Shown: positions 1-8,636, counted from the first letter of the stretch. The stretch: DNA of 64,000 bases from Candidatus Symbiothrix dinenymphae (GCA_001417715.1 BBRT01000247.1:1-64000), one strand, 5' to 3'. Notes: generated from the sequence alone by a model not told the origin. Numbers and translations: made by a program.

Positions 1-911
1 TGCAGCTGCTGCGCCATCTGGTTGTAGATGCCGTAAGCCAACGTCATCTCTTGCTGCATCCGTTCGCGCTTGACACCATAACGTGCCGATATTACACCCA
101 GATTTCCATCCTGATAATCGGCATACTCTTGTTGTGTCTGATTATAATTTATCTGTGCTTCATCGTACAATTTCTGTGCATAATCCAAATCTAAACGTGC
201 TTTTTGCGTGCGATATCCAATAATATATGACTGCATATAAGCCACCACCGTGTCGGCAACCAACGCCGAGATGACCGGACTTTGCATGGTGGACTTCAGC
301 GTGATAACACCCGTTTTTTTCTCCACCTCCACATCTATTCGCCCTTTCAAAGCACCCAAAATACCGGCTTCTTGGCGCGAGAGTTTAATGGCTCCGGTAG
401 ATACTCCTCCCTGCGACAGTGTTACTCCCTGAGTGACTAATTCATCCTCCGATGAACTAAACAAACCAATAAATTTACCCGGCAAACCCAAAATAACACT
501 CCACCACGGACGTTTTTGATACTCGGTAAGATACCCTGCAAGCGTAGTATCAACCTCTTGCTTCACATCAGCCACCGGAATAGTCTGCAAACCCTGCAAA
601 AAGGGTGTAGATTCCACAATCTGTGGATACAATTCGGGAGTAATTCCTCCCTTGCCGCCCGCCAAATTCATTCCCGTTATCGCTGCCAACGCACCCATAC
701 TGCCTGAGCCGCCTCCGCTTGATTCGGGTGCCAAAATAACCGTAGTGATGTATTCCTTGGGAATACTAATAGCCACAACGATACCAACCCCCAAGGCAAT
801 GCCACAAACCTTCAAAATAAATTTGCGCTGCACCCAAAACTTCTTGACAAGCTCCATCAAGTCTATTTCTTCCTCTTCCTGAGAAATACTTATCTGTCTA
901 TCTTCCATCAT
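1..911 (-). CDS. Wzz-type polysaccharide chain-length determinant (3' end outside window)
   Basis: Reading leftward from ATG 911 (or the adjacent ATG 908) an open frame runs to the window edge without a stop. The start reads MMEDRQISISQEEEEIDLME, followed by a first membrane segment near residues 28-45 (FILKVCGIALGVGIVVAISI) and a periplasmic region with a Gly/Ser-rich loop and a later coiled-coil-like stretch rich in Q, E and Y. This is the N-terminal Wzz/GumC layout of inner-membrane proteins that set the length of capsule or O-antigen chains. It lies 46 bp downstream of the Wza-like exporter on the same strand, the usual partner. The missing C-terminus would hold the second membrane helix and, if present, a tyrosine kinase domain, so I cannot tell a plain Wzz from a Wzc-like kinase. 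Confidence 0.8.
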   Translation of the reverse strand, partial: MMEDRQISISQEEEEIDLMELVKKFWVQRKFILKVCGIALGVGIVVAISIPKEYITTVILAPESSGGGSGSMGALAAITGMNLAGGKGGITPELYPQIVESTPFLQGLQTIPVADVKQEVDTTLAGYLTEYQKRPWWSVILGLPGKFIGLFSSSEDELVTQGVTLSQGGVSTGAIKLSRQEAGILGALKGRIDVEVEKKTGVITLKSTMQSPVISALVADTVVAYMQSYIIGYRTQKARLDLDYAQKLYDEAQINYNQTQQEYADYQDGNLGVISARYGVKRERMQQEMTLAYGIYNQMAQQL

Positions 912-957
912 TCCAAATAATGTTTTTAAATTAACCTTTAAACTTTAACACTTATCT

Positions 958-3414
958 TCATTTAAGTGAATTGATTAGCACCATAACCATTGTTGCCAAA
1001 GATGCCACCGAAGTGCCGATACTGATTATTTCACCCGTACTCAGTTTTTGACGTTCCACTTTCGTTGGAATAATTATTTCGCAGCCCGGTTCTATATACT
1101 TAGCCGCATTTCTTGCTTTTGACACCGTGCCATTCATATACACAATATACCCGCCGCCTTTCTTGGCGTGATCGGTGTACCCGCCGGCTTGCTCAATGTA
1201 ATAGCTCAATTTGTTTGTAGAACCATACCCCACCGTGTTTGGGTACATCACCGCACCGGAGATTTTAACTGTGCTGTTAAATTCCGGAATTATCAAAACA
1301 TCACTCTCTTTCAGTACCACGTCATAATCCGATTTTGGATTTTTCAAAGCCGCTTCCAAGTTTATACCAACAGCGTAAGTAGTATCCGGTGCTGCCAAAT
1401 TAATCGAATCTGCACCTTGTGCCAACATTCTTATTTGCCGAGCTTTAAACTTTTCTGTTTCTGTCATTTTCCGCATAAGACGTGCCCCCTTAACGTATGC
1501 TTCAGGGGTCAAATCACCCGCCCGCTTCACAATATCCGAAAGGCGTTCGCTCTTTTTATTCAGTGCATAAGTACCCGGAAACAAGACCTCGCCTTCCAGT
1601 CTCACATTTTGCTGAGCACTATAACTCGGACTTTGGCGCACATACACTACATCATAAGGCTGCAAGATAAAATCCGTTTTGCCATCCACCACAAAACCGT
1701 CTTTAACGCCAAACGAGAAATTCTGCGCCAAAACACTGGTCGAAGTCGTACTCTTGGGGTCAACAATACGCCGTGCAATGTCTATACGAGCCGTTGAGGC
1801 TGATTCCAACAAGCCTCCTGCTCGCACCAACAAATCTTCCAAAGTCATGTTGGCAACATACTCAAACGTTGACCCGGCAAGAGCCACAGCCCCATGAACG
1901 GTCACGCCCCCTTGCGGATACAATGCAATCGCGGATGGCACGAAAAGTGCATCATTTTTTCGCAGCAGAATATCTTGCGCTGTGCCATTCAGCAAATCAT
2001 TCAAATCTATCGCCAAACCTTCCTTCCTCAAATCATCATTTTCGCGTATCAAAATGGCACGATTCAAAAACACATCACCGCGCACCCCGTCAGCAGCCTC
2101 AATCAACTGCTTGACTGTCTGAATATCATCGCCAAGCTCGTAGTAACCGGCCCGATAGACAGCTCCCGAAATCGCGACCCTGTTTTTGTAGAGTTCCGCC
2201 AAACCGGGACTGACCGACACCAAGTCTTTGTCTGTCAACTTAAACGTACTAAACATCTCGCTGGAAATGGTAAACATCTGAGTTTCGCCACCGGTTCGTC
2301 TGTCCAAACGCACCTTGTCGGCATAAGCCCCGCCGGCAAAACCGCCTGAATACTCCAACAAATCCGCCACCGTTTCATCATCTTTCATTTCATAACGCAT
2401 CGGACGTTTGACATTGCCGTCAATATCAACCAACGAAACGTAAGTTGGAACCTGCACTACATCATTGTCAGTCAATCGAATATCCTCATTCAACTTCCCT
2501 TTCAACAAATAGTTATACACGTCTAATGTGCGCAAAGTTTTTCCATTGCGCACCAACGAGATAGCGCGCAACGACCCTATCTCACTCACCCCACCGGCAA
2601 CATACAGCGCATGAAAAATCGAAGCCAGCGAAGAAACGGAATACGTGCCCGGACGAACCACCTCGCCCATCACCTGAATCTGTATCGTGCGAATTTGTCC
2701 CAAAGTCAGCGAAATCTGCGAATCCCCTCCCTCATCGCCAACACCGGCATATATCTCGGCAAATTTCTTTTGAACATAATTATTAGCTTCCTGAATGGTC
2801 TTGCCGTTGAGATACAACGGTCCCAAACGTTCCACCATGATGCGACCATCGGGCGAAATCGTCTGTCGCAACGAAGTCTGCGAAACTCCCCAAATGTCGA
2901 TAATCACCTCATCGCCGGGTCCCAAACGATAATTGACCGGCGTCGGAATATTGACATTCGGATTAAACGTCAAATTCTGAGCATTGAAGATATTGCGCCC
3001 GAAGACCTGCTCCCTATCCGACTCAATATCCAAAATGCCCGACATGAGCAGCCCCATTTCACTATCTACAAGAATACGAGTTCGGGATTGGTCGGTGCCC
3101 GCGCCCGCGGTGCCCGCGCCCGCGGTGCCCGCGCCCGCGGTGCCCGCGCCCGCGGTGCCCGCGCCCGCGGTGCCCGCGCCCGCGGTGCCCGCGCCCGCGG
3201 TGCCCGCGCCCGCGGTGCCTGCGGCGCGCTGGATGCGTTCCAATTGCGTTCGCGTAACGCCGCGCTTCATCAAATCTGATGCGATTTGAGTCTGCGAAAC
3301 ACCTTTAGCGTGCTCCTGCTTCACATAATTTAACACTTGCGAGTCCGACATCTGTGCCACTCCCGCCGTCACAAAGCACAAAGCCGTCAAAAAAGTTAAA
3401 ACAATTCGTTTCAT
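958..3414 (-). CDS. Wza-like polysaccharide export outer-membrane protein with SLBB repeats
   Basis: 818 residues. The N-terminal signal peptide (MKRIVLTFLTALCFVTAGVAQ) ends in AQ. An Ala-Gly-Thr repeat tract follows at about residues 68-110, then the Poly_export domain (about 150-240, with YRLGPGDEVIIDIWG) and several SLBB-type beta-grasp repeats (GEVVRPGTYSV, GAVYRAGYYEL, GEVLFPGTYAL, GAVMYPNTVGY). One hydrophobic C-terminal helix is present (about 795-815). Wza-family proteins form the periplasm/outer-membrane channel for capsule or exopolysaccharide. At over 800 residues it is much longer than E. coli Wza (about 380), as is common for multi-SLBB Bacteroidota forms. Its ATG overlaps the stop of the upstream dehydrogenase (ATGA), so the two are translationally coupled. 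Confidence 0.9.
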   Translation of the reverse strand: MKRIVLTFLTALCFVTAGVAQMSDSQVLNYVKQEHAKGVSQTQIASDLMKRGVTRTQLERIQRAAGTAGAGTAGAGTAGAGTAGAGTAGAGTAGAGTAGAGTAGAGTDQSRTRILVDSEMGLLMSGILDIESDREQVFGRNIFNAQNLTFNPNVNIPTPVNYRLGPGDEVIIDIWGVSQTSLRQTISPDGRIMVERLGPLYLNGKTIQEANNYVQKKFAEIYAGVGDEGGDSQISLTLGQIRTIQIQVMGEVVRPGTYSVSSLASIFHALYVAGGVSEIGSLRAISLVRNGKTLRTLDVYNYLLKGKLNEDIRLTDNDVVQVPTYVSLVDIDGNVKRPMRYEMKDDETVADLLEYSGGFAGGAYADKVRLDRRTGGETQMFTISSEMFSTFKLTDKDLVSVSPGLAELYKNRVAISGAVYRAGYYELGDDIQTVKQLIEAADGVRGDVFLNRAILIRENDDLRKEGLAIDLNDLLNGTAQDILLRKNDALFVPSAIALYPQGGVTVHGAVALAGSTFEYVANMTLEDLLVRAGGLLESASTARIDIARRIVDPKSTTSTSVLAQNFSFGVKDGFVVDGKTDFILQPYDVVYVRQSPSYSAQQNVRLEGEVLFPGTYALNKKSERLSDIVKRAGDLTPEAYVKGARLMRKMTETEKFKARQIRMLAQGADSINLAAPDTTYAVGINLEAALKNPKSDYDVVLKESDVLIIPEFNSTVKISGAVMYPNTVGYGSTNKLSYYIEQAGGYTDHAKKGGGYIVYMNGTVSKARNAAKYIEPGCEIIIPTKVERQKLSTGEIISIGTSVASLATMVMVLINSLK
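3095..3229 (-). repeat. 15-bp in-frame tandem repeat (VNTR) in the Wza-like gene
   Basis: Eight exact copies of gtgcccgcgcccgcg (plus strand) run from 3095 to 3214, followed by one degenerate copy to 3229. On the coding strand each unit gives Ala-Gly-Ala-Gly-Thr. A unit of 15 bp keeps the frame when copies are gained or lost, so copy-number change would alter only the length of a flexible spacer after the signal peptide and short N-terminal domain. Confidence 0.95.
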
Positions 3415-4436
3415 ATTTTATTATTGTGTAATTTCTGTTTATATATCGTCTCAATAATTTCCACCACCTTCAATCCCTCCACAATCGAGGCTGTAGGTAT
3501 TGCGCAACCATTCAATGTCTTGACCACATTGTCAATCACGAAATGGTGATTTTGTGCCGAACCTTTGTATGCGCCATAATCACTGCCCGGATTGGTTGGT
3601 GCCAACGTTGGCATCTCGTAATTTTTGACGTGGCAATATTCCACCTCGTTCATATATTGCCCGCCGATTTTGACACTGCCGTTTTCGGCAATAATTGTCA
3701 GGCTACTCTCCAAATTTTTGTCCCACACGGCAGTTGAATAATTCAAACAGCCCATTCCGCCGCCATTAACGAAGTCAAACGTAACGGTGCCGGAATCCTC
3801 AAAAGCAGTTAAGTTCTTGTGACTGAAATCGTTAAACTTCGCCTGAATATTGGTGATGCTGCCAAACAGCCAATATAAGATGTCAATAAAGTGCGAAAAC
3901 TGCGTAAACAGCGTGCCACCGTCCAAATCAGCCGTTCCGTGCCAATCGCCGACTGTGTAATAACGCGCATCGCGATTCCAATAGCAATCCAACTGCACCA
4001 TATATATACGCCCCAATTTGCCCGACTGCACCAAGTCTTTAATCCACACCGAAGGAGGCGAATAGCGGTTTTGCATCACACAAAACACCTTTTTATCAGC
4101 TTTCAAAGACGCGCGAAGCACCTTTTGCCCCTCTTTTTGGGAAAGTGCCACCGGCTTCTCAACCACCACATGCTTGCCAACCTCCAAAGCCTTAACCGCA
4201 TAATCGGCATGAAACCCATTAGGCGTACAAATATTCACCACATCCGCATCAGTAGCCGCCAACAACTCCTCAATGGACGAATAAAACGGCACTGACGACA
4301 ACCGGTAACTGCTAACCGGCAACTGCACAATGTCGCACACCCCAACAAGTTTCGCATCAGAATTACGAAGCACCATCTCTGCATGGCGTTTGCCAATATG
4401 CCCGCAGCCCACAACAGCAAATTTTATCTTATCCAA
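3411..4436 (-). CDS. Gfo/Idh/MocA dehydrogenase, WbpB/WlbA-like (UDP-GlcNAcA 3-dehydrogenase)
   Basis: 341 residues. The N-terminal Rossmann motif is VVGCGHIGKRH (about 8-18), the family EKP motif (residues 93-95) supplies the catalytic lysine, and the C-terminal half is the Gfo/Idh alpha/beta domain. Followed in operon order by Wza/Wzz and preceded by a WbpD-like acetyltransferase and a WbpE-like aminotransferase, it fits the WbpB step: oxidation at C3 of UDP-N-acetylglucosaminuronic acid before amination and acetylation. Residues about 38-47 (LPVSSYRLS) come from a repeat-like sequence at 4301-4326 inserted just after the GVCD turn of the Rossmann fold. Start ATG 4436 lies 11 bp past the acetyltransferase stop. 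The substrate is inferred from context. Confidence 0.85.
   Translation of the reverse strand: MDKIKFAVVGCGHIGKRHAEMVLRNSDAKLVGVCDIVQLPVSSYRLSSVPFYSSIEELLAATDADVVNICTPNGFHADYAVKALEVGKHVVVEKPVALSQKEGQKVLRASLKADKKVFCVMQNRYSPPSVWIKDLVQSGKLGRIYMVQLDCYWNRDARYYTVGDWHGTADLDGGTLFTQFSHFIDILYWLFGSITNIQAKFNDFSHKNLTAFEDSGTVTFDFVNGGGMGCLNYSTAVWDKNLESSLTIIAENGSVKIGGQYMNEVEYCHVKNYEMPTLAPTNPGSDYGAYKGSAQNHHFVIDNVVKTLNGCAIPTASIVEGLKVVEIIETIYKQKLHNNKI
4301..4326. repeat. Heptamer-type repeat inside the WbpB-like gene
   Basis: The plus strand reads ccggtaactgctaaccggc then aactg, an imperfect run of the same ggtaactg/cagttacc heptamer that forms the array at 19281-19374. It is in frame and adds a short Leu-Pro-Val-Ser-Ser-Tyr segment to the dehydrogenase. 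Confidence 0.55.
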
Positions 4437-4447
4437 TTTGGTGATTT

Positions 4448-4951
4448 TTAATTTTTATTTGTTTTACAACCCTCTTCATCCACCCAACCCGTCCGGCGGG
4501 CAGGATTGCCAACCACGAGCGCATAATCCGGCACAGTTTCTGTCACCACCGCCCCCGCACCAACGAATGCAAATTTGCCAATCTTGATGCCGCACAAAAT
4601 CGTAGCATTGGCACCAATGGTGGCACCTTTCGCTATATGAGTCTTCTTAAATTCGTCTTTGCGGCAAATGGCAGCACGCGGATTGAGCACGTTTGTAAAC
4701 ACGCACGACGGTCCCAAAAACACATCGTCATCGCACGTCACGCCCGTATAAATCGACACATTATTTTGCACCTTCACATTATTGCCAAGCACCACATCGG
4801 GCGCAATAAAGACATTTTGTGCAATCACGCAATTTTCGCCAACCATGCACCCTCCCATCAGATGCGAAAAATGCCAGATTTTGGTGCCGTCGCCAATCGT
4901 GCAACCGTCGTCAATCACTGCCGTGTCGTGTACAAAATAACTCATATTCAA
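4448..4951 (-). CDS. Hexapeptide-repeat N-acetyltransferase, WbpD/WlbB-like
   Basis: 167 residues, almost entirely left-handed beta-helix hexapeptide repeats ([42 protein letters not shown]), ending with the typical [11 protein letters not shown] motif. WbpD/WlbB enzymes use acetyl-CoA to acetylate the 3-amino group of UDP-3-amino-GlcNAc-uronate, and the flanking dehydrogenase and aminotransferase are the matching steps. The start may be ATG 4951 (MNMSYF) or ATG 4945 (MSYF); family members usually begin close to MSYFVH. The length is normal for a trimeric acetyltransferase of this type. Confidence 0.88.
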   Translation of the reverse strand: MNMSYFVHDTAVIDDGCTIGDGTKIWHFSHLMGGCMVGENCVIAQNVFIAPDVVLGNNVKVQNNVSIYTGVTCDDDVFLGPSCVFTNVLNPRAAICRKDEFKKTHIAKGATIGANATILCGIKIGKFAFVGAGAVVTETVPDYALVVGNPARRTGWVDEEGCKTNKN

Positions 4952-4965
4952 TTGTCACTGAGGGC

Positions 4966-4993
4966 GTCATTGCGGACTTGACCCGCAATCCCC
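4966..4993. repeat. Half unit of the 98-bp REP-like element
   Basis: The plus strand starts gtcattgcggacttgacc and continues to caatcccc at 4993. It matches one arm of the composite palindrome seen complete at 20342, 20918, 45712 and 62882, with one substitution. It fills the space between the acetyltransferase and the aminotransferase and directly abuts the aminotransferase stop codon. Confidence 0.85.
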
Positions 4994-6142
4994 TCAAGCA
5001 AACGCCTTAATTTTGTCGATAATAAATTGCTGCTGTTCCGCCGTCAATTCCGAGTGCATTGGCAACGAGAGCACCGATTGCGATAACTCTTTTGCAACGC
5101 GCAACGGTTCTGCCGTGCGAGCAATGAACTTAAAAGCAGGCTGTTCCTGCAAAGGTCGCGGATAATAAATCGCCGTTGGAATGCCCTGTTCCGCCAGATA
5201 TTGCTTCAACGCATCGCGCTTGCCATCGCCCACTTTGAGCGTATATTGATGATAAACATGGGTCGAAAACGGATGCTCTTTCGGCGTCGCAATGCCCTCA
5301 ACACCCCTCAACCCCTCTTTATAAATTTTTGCCACTTTCTGACGTGCAGCCATATAATTATTGAGGTATTTCAACTTTACATTCAACACCGCAGCCTGCA
5401 AGGTATCTAAACGCGAATTGCAACCTAACAACTCATGGTAATATTTTTCTGTTTGCCCATGATTGGTAATTTTTTTCAACTTGTCGGCAAGCACATCGTC
5501 ATTGGTTAGCATCGCCCCTCCATCGCCAAAACAGCCCAAGTTTTTATTCGGGAAAAACGAAGTACAACCAATCGGAGCAATCGTCCCCGTCTGTCTGCGT
5601 TCCGTCCAATTTTTGTAGAGCGGGGTTGGTGGAATCGTGTATCGTGCACCAATCGACTGCGCATTATCTTCAATCACCGTCAGATGATATTTGTGCGCCA
5701 ACTCCATAATCGGCAGCATATCACAACTTTGCCCAAACAAATGCACCACAATAACAGCCCGCGTTTGAGCCGAAATGCCCCGCTCAATATTATTGGCAGT
5801 CACATTAAACGAATCGGGGTCAACATCCACCAAAACAGGCGTAAGTCCAAGCAAACCAACCACTTCCACAGGAGAAACATAAGTAAAAGCCGGCACAATC
5901 ACCTCATCGCCCGCCTTCAAACCAAGTGCCATCAACGCAATCTGCAAAGCATCCGTCCCATTAGCGCAAGGAATCACATGCTTGGCACCCGTGTAATTCT
6001 GCAACGCCTCTGCAAACATCCCCACCTCAGGACCATTGATATACCGCCCGCCACGCATCACCCGCAACACCGCCTCATCAATCTCCGGCTGGATTTTAGC
6101 ATACTGACCTGTAAGGTCTGTCATTTGAATATTATCCATCAT
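4994..6142 (-). CDS. DegT/DnrJ/EryC1/StrS sugar aminotransferase, WbpE/WlbC-like
   Basis: 382 residues with the PLP aminotransferase layout: ANGTDALQIALMAL (phosphate cup, about 60-73), VIEDNAQSIGA (Asp159 pairs with the PLP pyridine nitrogen) and GCTSFFPNKNLGCFGDGGA with the Schiff-base Lys200. WbpE-type enzymes transfer an amino group from glutamate to the 3-keto sugar made by the WbpB-type dehydrogenase. The segment between residues 168 and 184 (TIPPTPLYKNWTERRQ) is longer than I expect for the family. ATG 6142 and ATG 6139 are adjacent. The gene begins 3 bp past the AbiEii-like stop, although the two are probably unrelated in function. Confidence 0.9.
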   Translation of the reverse strand: MMDNIQMTDLTGQYAKIQPEIDEAVLRVMRGGRYINGPEVGMFAEALQNYTGAKHVIPCANGTDALQIALMALGLKAGDEVIVPAFTYVSPVEVVGLLGLTPVLVDVDPDSFNVTANNIERGISAQTRAVIVVHLFGQSCDMLPIMELAHKYHLTVIEDNAQSIGARYTIPPTPLYKNWTERRQTGTIAPIGCTSFFPNKNLGCFGDGGAMLTNDDVLADKLKKITNHGQTEKYYHELLGCNSRLDTLQAAVLNVKLKYLNNYMAARQKVAKIYKEGLRGVEGIATPKEHPFSTHVYHQYTLKVGDGKRDALKQYLAEQGIPTAIYYPRPLQEQPAFKFIARTAEPLRVAKELSQSVLSLPMHSELTAEQQQFIIDKIKAFA

Positions 6143-6145
6143 TTT

Positions 6146-6772
6146 TTATGGCTTAGCTAATTCCCCATTCACAACCGCCCGTATCCTTGATTTTATCTCA
6201 TCCCAAGTAACATCAATAAACATTTTTGGCATATCATCGTTTTCTGCGTCAGCAAAATAGGTCAAACTGCGCATGACGTTAAATGTAGTGCTCCCGCGAT
6301 ATTTTGTTAAGAAAAAATCCAACATTTGGGACATGGTAAAATGCTGCAAAAGAAAATAGAGGTCAATAAAATCCTTTTTTTTACCACGATTTGTGATTGC
6401 CAACAACTTCATCGCCGCTATATCCTTCAAACCGGCCATCCGAACCTCCTCCTCTTCAATCGGAGGTTCTAACCAACCCACAGGATAATTTACCATATCC
6501 ACTTTTATTCCATCTATAGCAAAGGTTTTGATAGTTTTAGTATCATAATCTAACCTCGCATCAAACCCATTCCGTTCTAATTGCTCCTTCATTTGCACTC
6601 CCGTCCCTTCTTCAAAGGCACCAAAAAAGTCCAAATCAACAGAATGACGATGCCCTAATTGCAAAGCAAGTGCCGTTCCGCCCACCAAGCGCAATTCTGA
6701 TAATAGCGGTTCTTGTTGCAACCGTTTTAAAAGTACCAATAAGTGTCCTTCGACTGCAGTAGTTCGTAGCAT
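6146..6772 (-). CDS. AbiEii/AbiGii-type nucleotidyltransferase toxin
   Basis: 208 residues. The nucleotidyltransferase signature is clear: GG (31-32) in LVGGTALALQLGHR, the paired acids in SVDLDFF (Asp46, Asp48) and a third acid in IKVDMVNY (Asp92). Type IV AbiE toxins of this fold transfer nucleotides to RNA such as tRNA acceptor ends; that activity is known for the family, not shown here. Its start overlaps the end of the upstream DUF6922-type gene by 46 bp, the arrangement expected for a co-expressed antitoxin-toxin pair. The length is somewhat shorter than that of full AbiEii. Confidence 0.85.
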   Translation of the reverse strand: MLRTTAVEGHLLVLLKRLQQEPLLSELRLVGGTALALQLGHRHSVDLDFFGAFEEGTGVQMKEQLERNGFDARLDYDTKTIKTFAIDGIKVDMVNYPVGWLEPPIEEEEVRMAGLKDIAAMKLLAITNRGKKKDFIDLYFLLQHFTMSQMLDFFLTKYRGSTTFNVMRSLTYFADAENDDMPKMFIDVTWDEIKSRIRAVVNGELAKP

Positions 6773-7086
6773 CTGAATTGATTTTCCGGGGTATGTGTCA
6801 CTGTTGCAATAAACGATAAAGATTCCGGATGCATACTGCGTATGCCCATTGCGATTTCTCGCAACTTTTCCATGCCGTAATAGTCGCGAATAAGTTTTAC
6901 ATCACTCCACGAACCATAATCCAGCACGCGCTCGACAATCCAAGCCGCATGTTTGTCCATATCCAAAGTGGACACATTCATCTCCCAAAACAGATATTTT
7001 GAAAAATCTGCCGGCTGAATTTTCTTCGTTGTAGATGCTGTCGTTGTAGATGCTGTTGCAATAGTTGTTGTCATCATTTCATTCAT
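6727..7086 (-). CDS. DUF6922-type antitoxin partner of the AbiEii-like toxin
   Basis: I place the start at ATG 7086 (MNEMMTTTIATA), giving 119 residues; the longer frame back to 7179 has no recognisable domain. After a Thr/Ala/Ser-rich leader, residues from about 21 (KIQPADFSKYLFWEMN) to 110 show the DUF6922 pattern (SWSDVKLIRDYYG, ATVTHTPENQFRCYE). DUF6922 proteins are commonly found beside AbiEii nucleotidyltransferases in Bacteroidota and are presumed antitoxins. A rearranged relic of a paralogue lies at 8323-8508. The leader carries a short tandem repeat (gtagatgctgt, twice). Confidence 0.75.
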   Translation of the reverse strand: MNEMMTTTIATASTTTASTTKKIQPADFSKYLFWEMNVSTLDMDKHAAWIVERVLDYGSWSDVKLIRDYYGMEKLREIAMGIRSMHPESLSFIATVTHTPENQFRCYELLQSKDTYWYF

Positions 7087-7215
7087 CTCACATAAAAGCT
7101 TCGTTGCAGATATTTTTTCTTTTTTAATATTAAAATTGTAGATAACGCCACATAAACTAAGAATAGGACTATAACACAAATAATAACAGAGTTTGCAATA
7201 TACTTATTGCTTATA

Positions 7216-7704
7216 TTATTGTTTTTCCTTCAAAAGAAGATTCAACAAATACAGCAGATAATACGCCAACCCCGGTAAAATAATACACCACCAAGTGCAG
7301 GATGCTATATACATATCAGACAAATCGGTCCATTTACGAATAAACGGCATGGTATTTAGAAACGGAAATGGGGCAGGATGTGTGAGGCAAAAATCTACCC
7401 CGTCGTTAAGGAATTTGTTCATATCAATAAACAGGTATCCTATCAGGATTGTTCCGACCAAATACATTAAAGCTGCAGGTAAAAGTTTCAATGAGTATTT
7501 ACAGTTACCTGCCATAAAAATCCATCCTGCCGGAATTGCACAAAAATAAATAATGTAATTAGCCCAAGCATAGCCACACCCGAATAATTCCCCGAATGCA
7601 ACAAGAAAAAAGTAAATCGCACCGCCAAAAGGCAGTTGAAATAATATACACAAAATTGTTAATATTGCAAATACAAGGCTTGCAATATAGATTTTCTTTT
7701 TCAT
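7216..7704 (-). CDS. Hypothetical membrane protein, about four helices
   Basis: 162 residues and strongly hydrophobic. Helices are predicted by eye at about 5-23, 29-62 (possibly two, FLVAFGELFGCGYAW and YIIYFCAIPAGWIFMAG), 73-92 and 135-157. Several Cys and Trp residues lie near helix ends. No family is recognised. It follows the next gene by 4 bp on the same strand and so forms a two-gene unit with the transglutaminase-like protein. The pair sits between an active and a decayed antitoxin gene, in a more AT-rich patch, which suggests accessory DNA. Confidence 0.6.
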   Translation of the reverse strand: MKKKIYIASLVFAILTILCILFQLPFGGAIYFFLVAFGELFGCGYAWANYIIYFCAIPAGWIFMAGNCKYSLKLLPAALMYLVGTILIGYLFIDMNKFLNDGVDFCLTHPAPFPFLNTMPFIRKWTDLSDMYIASCTWWCIILPGLAYYLLYLLNLLLKEKQ

Positions 7705-7708
7705 ACAT

Positions 7709-8326
7709 TTAAAATAGTTTTCTAAAGAATGGTTTTAGATATGGTTCAGCATTAATATAATACTTTGGAGGTTTATGTTTTATCCGTGCTATTTTACTGA
7801 TATCAATACCAACTAAATCAATAATGCAAGCGTCTACATAATGGTCAAATTTATCATTCTTATAGATTCCAACTGTAACATGATGAGAAACTTTTATTAT
7901 CCCTAAAAAATATATATTACAATTTACAACTTTTGCTTCATAAATATTAAAGGCATAATCTTTCCTTCCACCAGTTATATAATAAATAGTCATTTCATTA
8001 TAAAATGATGCATATAATTCGGAATAATTTCCACAATGTCCTACTTGAAATAAAGATATTTGATAGGGATCTTTTGTTTTTACTCCATTATAAGAGTATT
8101 TCATTGTTTTGTTTACAATGAGTGTAGTTGCTTCTTCTATATCTTCATCTCGTATTGTTTCACGATGATGAATTTTTTCATTTTGTTTGAGATATAGTTT
8201 GTCCCATTTTTCAAATGGAAATTCCGTTGCTTTATGATTATCTAAAATTTCAAATGTCCATCCAAAATAGAATAAAAATACACTACCACCTAAAAGTGAC
8301 AGTATGATAATAATTTTATTTTTCAT
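7709..8326 (-). CDS. Membrane-anchored protein with a transglutaminase-like Cys/His/Asp pattern
   Basis: 205 residues. One N-terminal membrane segment (IIIILSLLGGSVFLFYFGW, about 4-22) leaves the rest outside the membrane. Three well-spaced motifs recall the transglutaminase/papain-like core: VGHCGNYSELYASFY (Cys), VSHHVTVGIYKN (His) and FDHYVDACIID (Asp). This assignment comes from residue order only and is tentative; it could be an unrelated periplasmic domain. The start overlaps the upstream remnant's frame by 4 bp (ATGA). Base composition is more AT-rich than in the flanking purL and polysaccharide genes. Confidence 0.5.
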   Translation of the reverse strand: MKNKIIIILSLLGGSVFLFYFGWTFEILDNHKATEFPFEKWDKLYLKQNEKIHHRETIRDEDIEEATTLIVNKTMKYSYNGVKTKDPYQISLFQVGHCGNYSELYASFYNEMTIYYITGGRKDYAFNIYEAKVVNCNIYFLGIIKVSHHVTVGIYKNDKFDHYVDACIIDLVGIDISKIARIKHKPPKYYINAEPYLKPFFRKLF

Positions 8327-8508
8327 ACTGCTTTTTTCCCTTTTTTGGCTCTACCGGTATTTGTGTGGAAAGCTATTTTGTGTGTGCCGTTAGGTACAAT
8401 ATATTGGTAGAAAAAGCTCATCGCCCCCACTGAAATGGTCTTTGTTATAAATTGATTTTCCGGGGTATGTATCACTGTTGCAATAGTTGTTGTCATCATG
8501 TCATTCAT
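8323..8508 (-). pseudogene. Rearranged remnant of a DUF6922-type antitoxin gene
   Basis: From ATG 8508 the frame reads MNDMMTTTIATVIHTPENQF. This joins the leader of the intact antitoxin (7086, MNEMMTTTIAT) directly to the C-terminal THTPENQF block and skips the DUF6922 core. Upstream DNA is also shared (acataaaagcttcg before both starts). The joint lies at ctgttgcaata, which occurs at both ends of the missing segment in the intact gene (6801-6811 and 7053-7063), so the core was probably lost by recombination between 11-bp direct repeats. After the joint the frame runs on into unrelated residues to 8323. It may still be translated, but it lacks the functional core. Confidence 0.75.
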
Positions 8509-8608
8509 TTTACATAAAAGCTTCGCTACATGAGGGGTATCCCCATGTATCAATATTTTTTTTAGCACCAAGCCGACAACTCTTAAACAGAGGTTACTGA
8601 CTTGGATT

Positions 8609-8636
8609 GTCATTGCGGGCTTGACCCGCAATCCCC
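8609..8636. repeat. Half unit of the 98-bp REP-like element
   Basis: The sequence gtcattgcgggcttgacc continues to caatcccc and is identical to one arm of the 98-bp element. It ends 6 bp before the purL stop codon. Confidence 0.9.

Noticed and set aside
2611-3289. Long plus-strand open frames opposite the Wza-like gene
   Set aside because: They are held open by the 15-bp GC repeat and lack any domain. The minus strand has the full signal peptide and SLBB domains.
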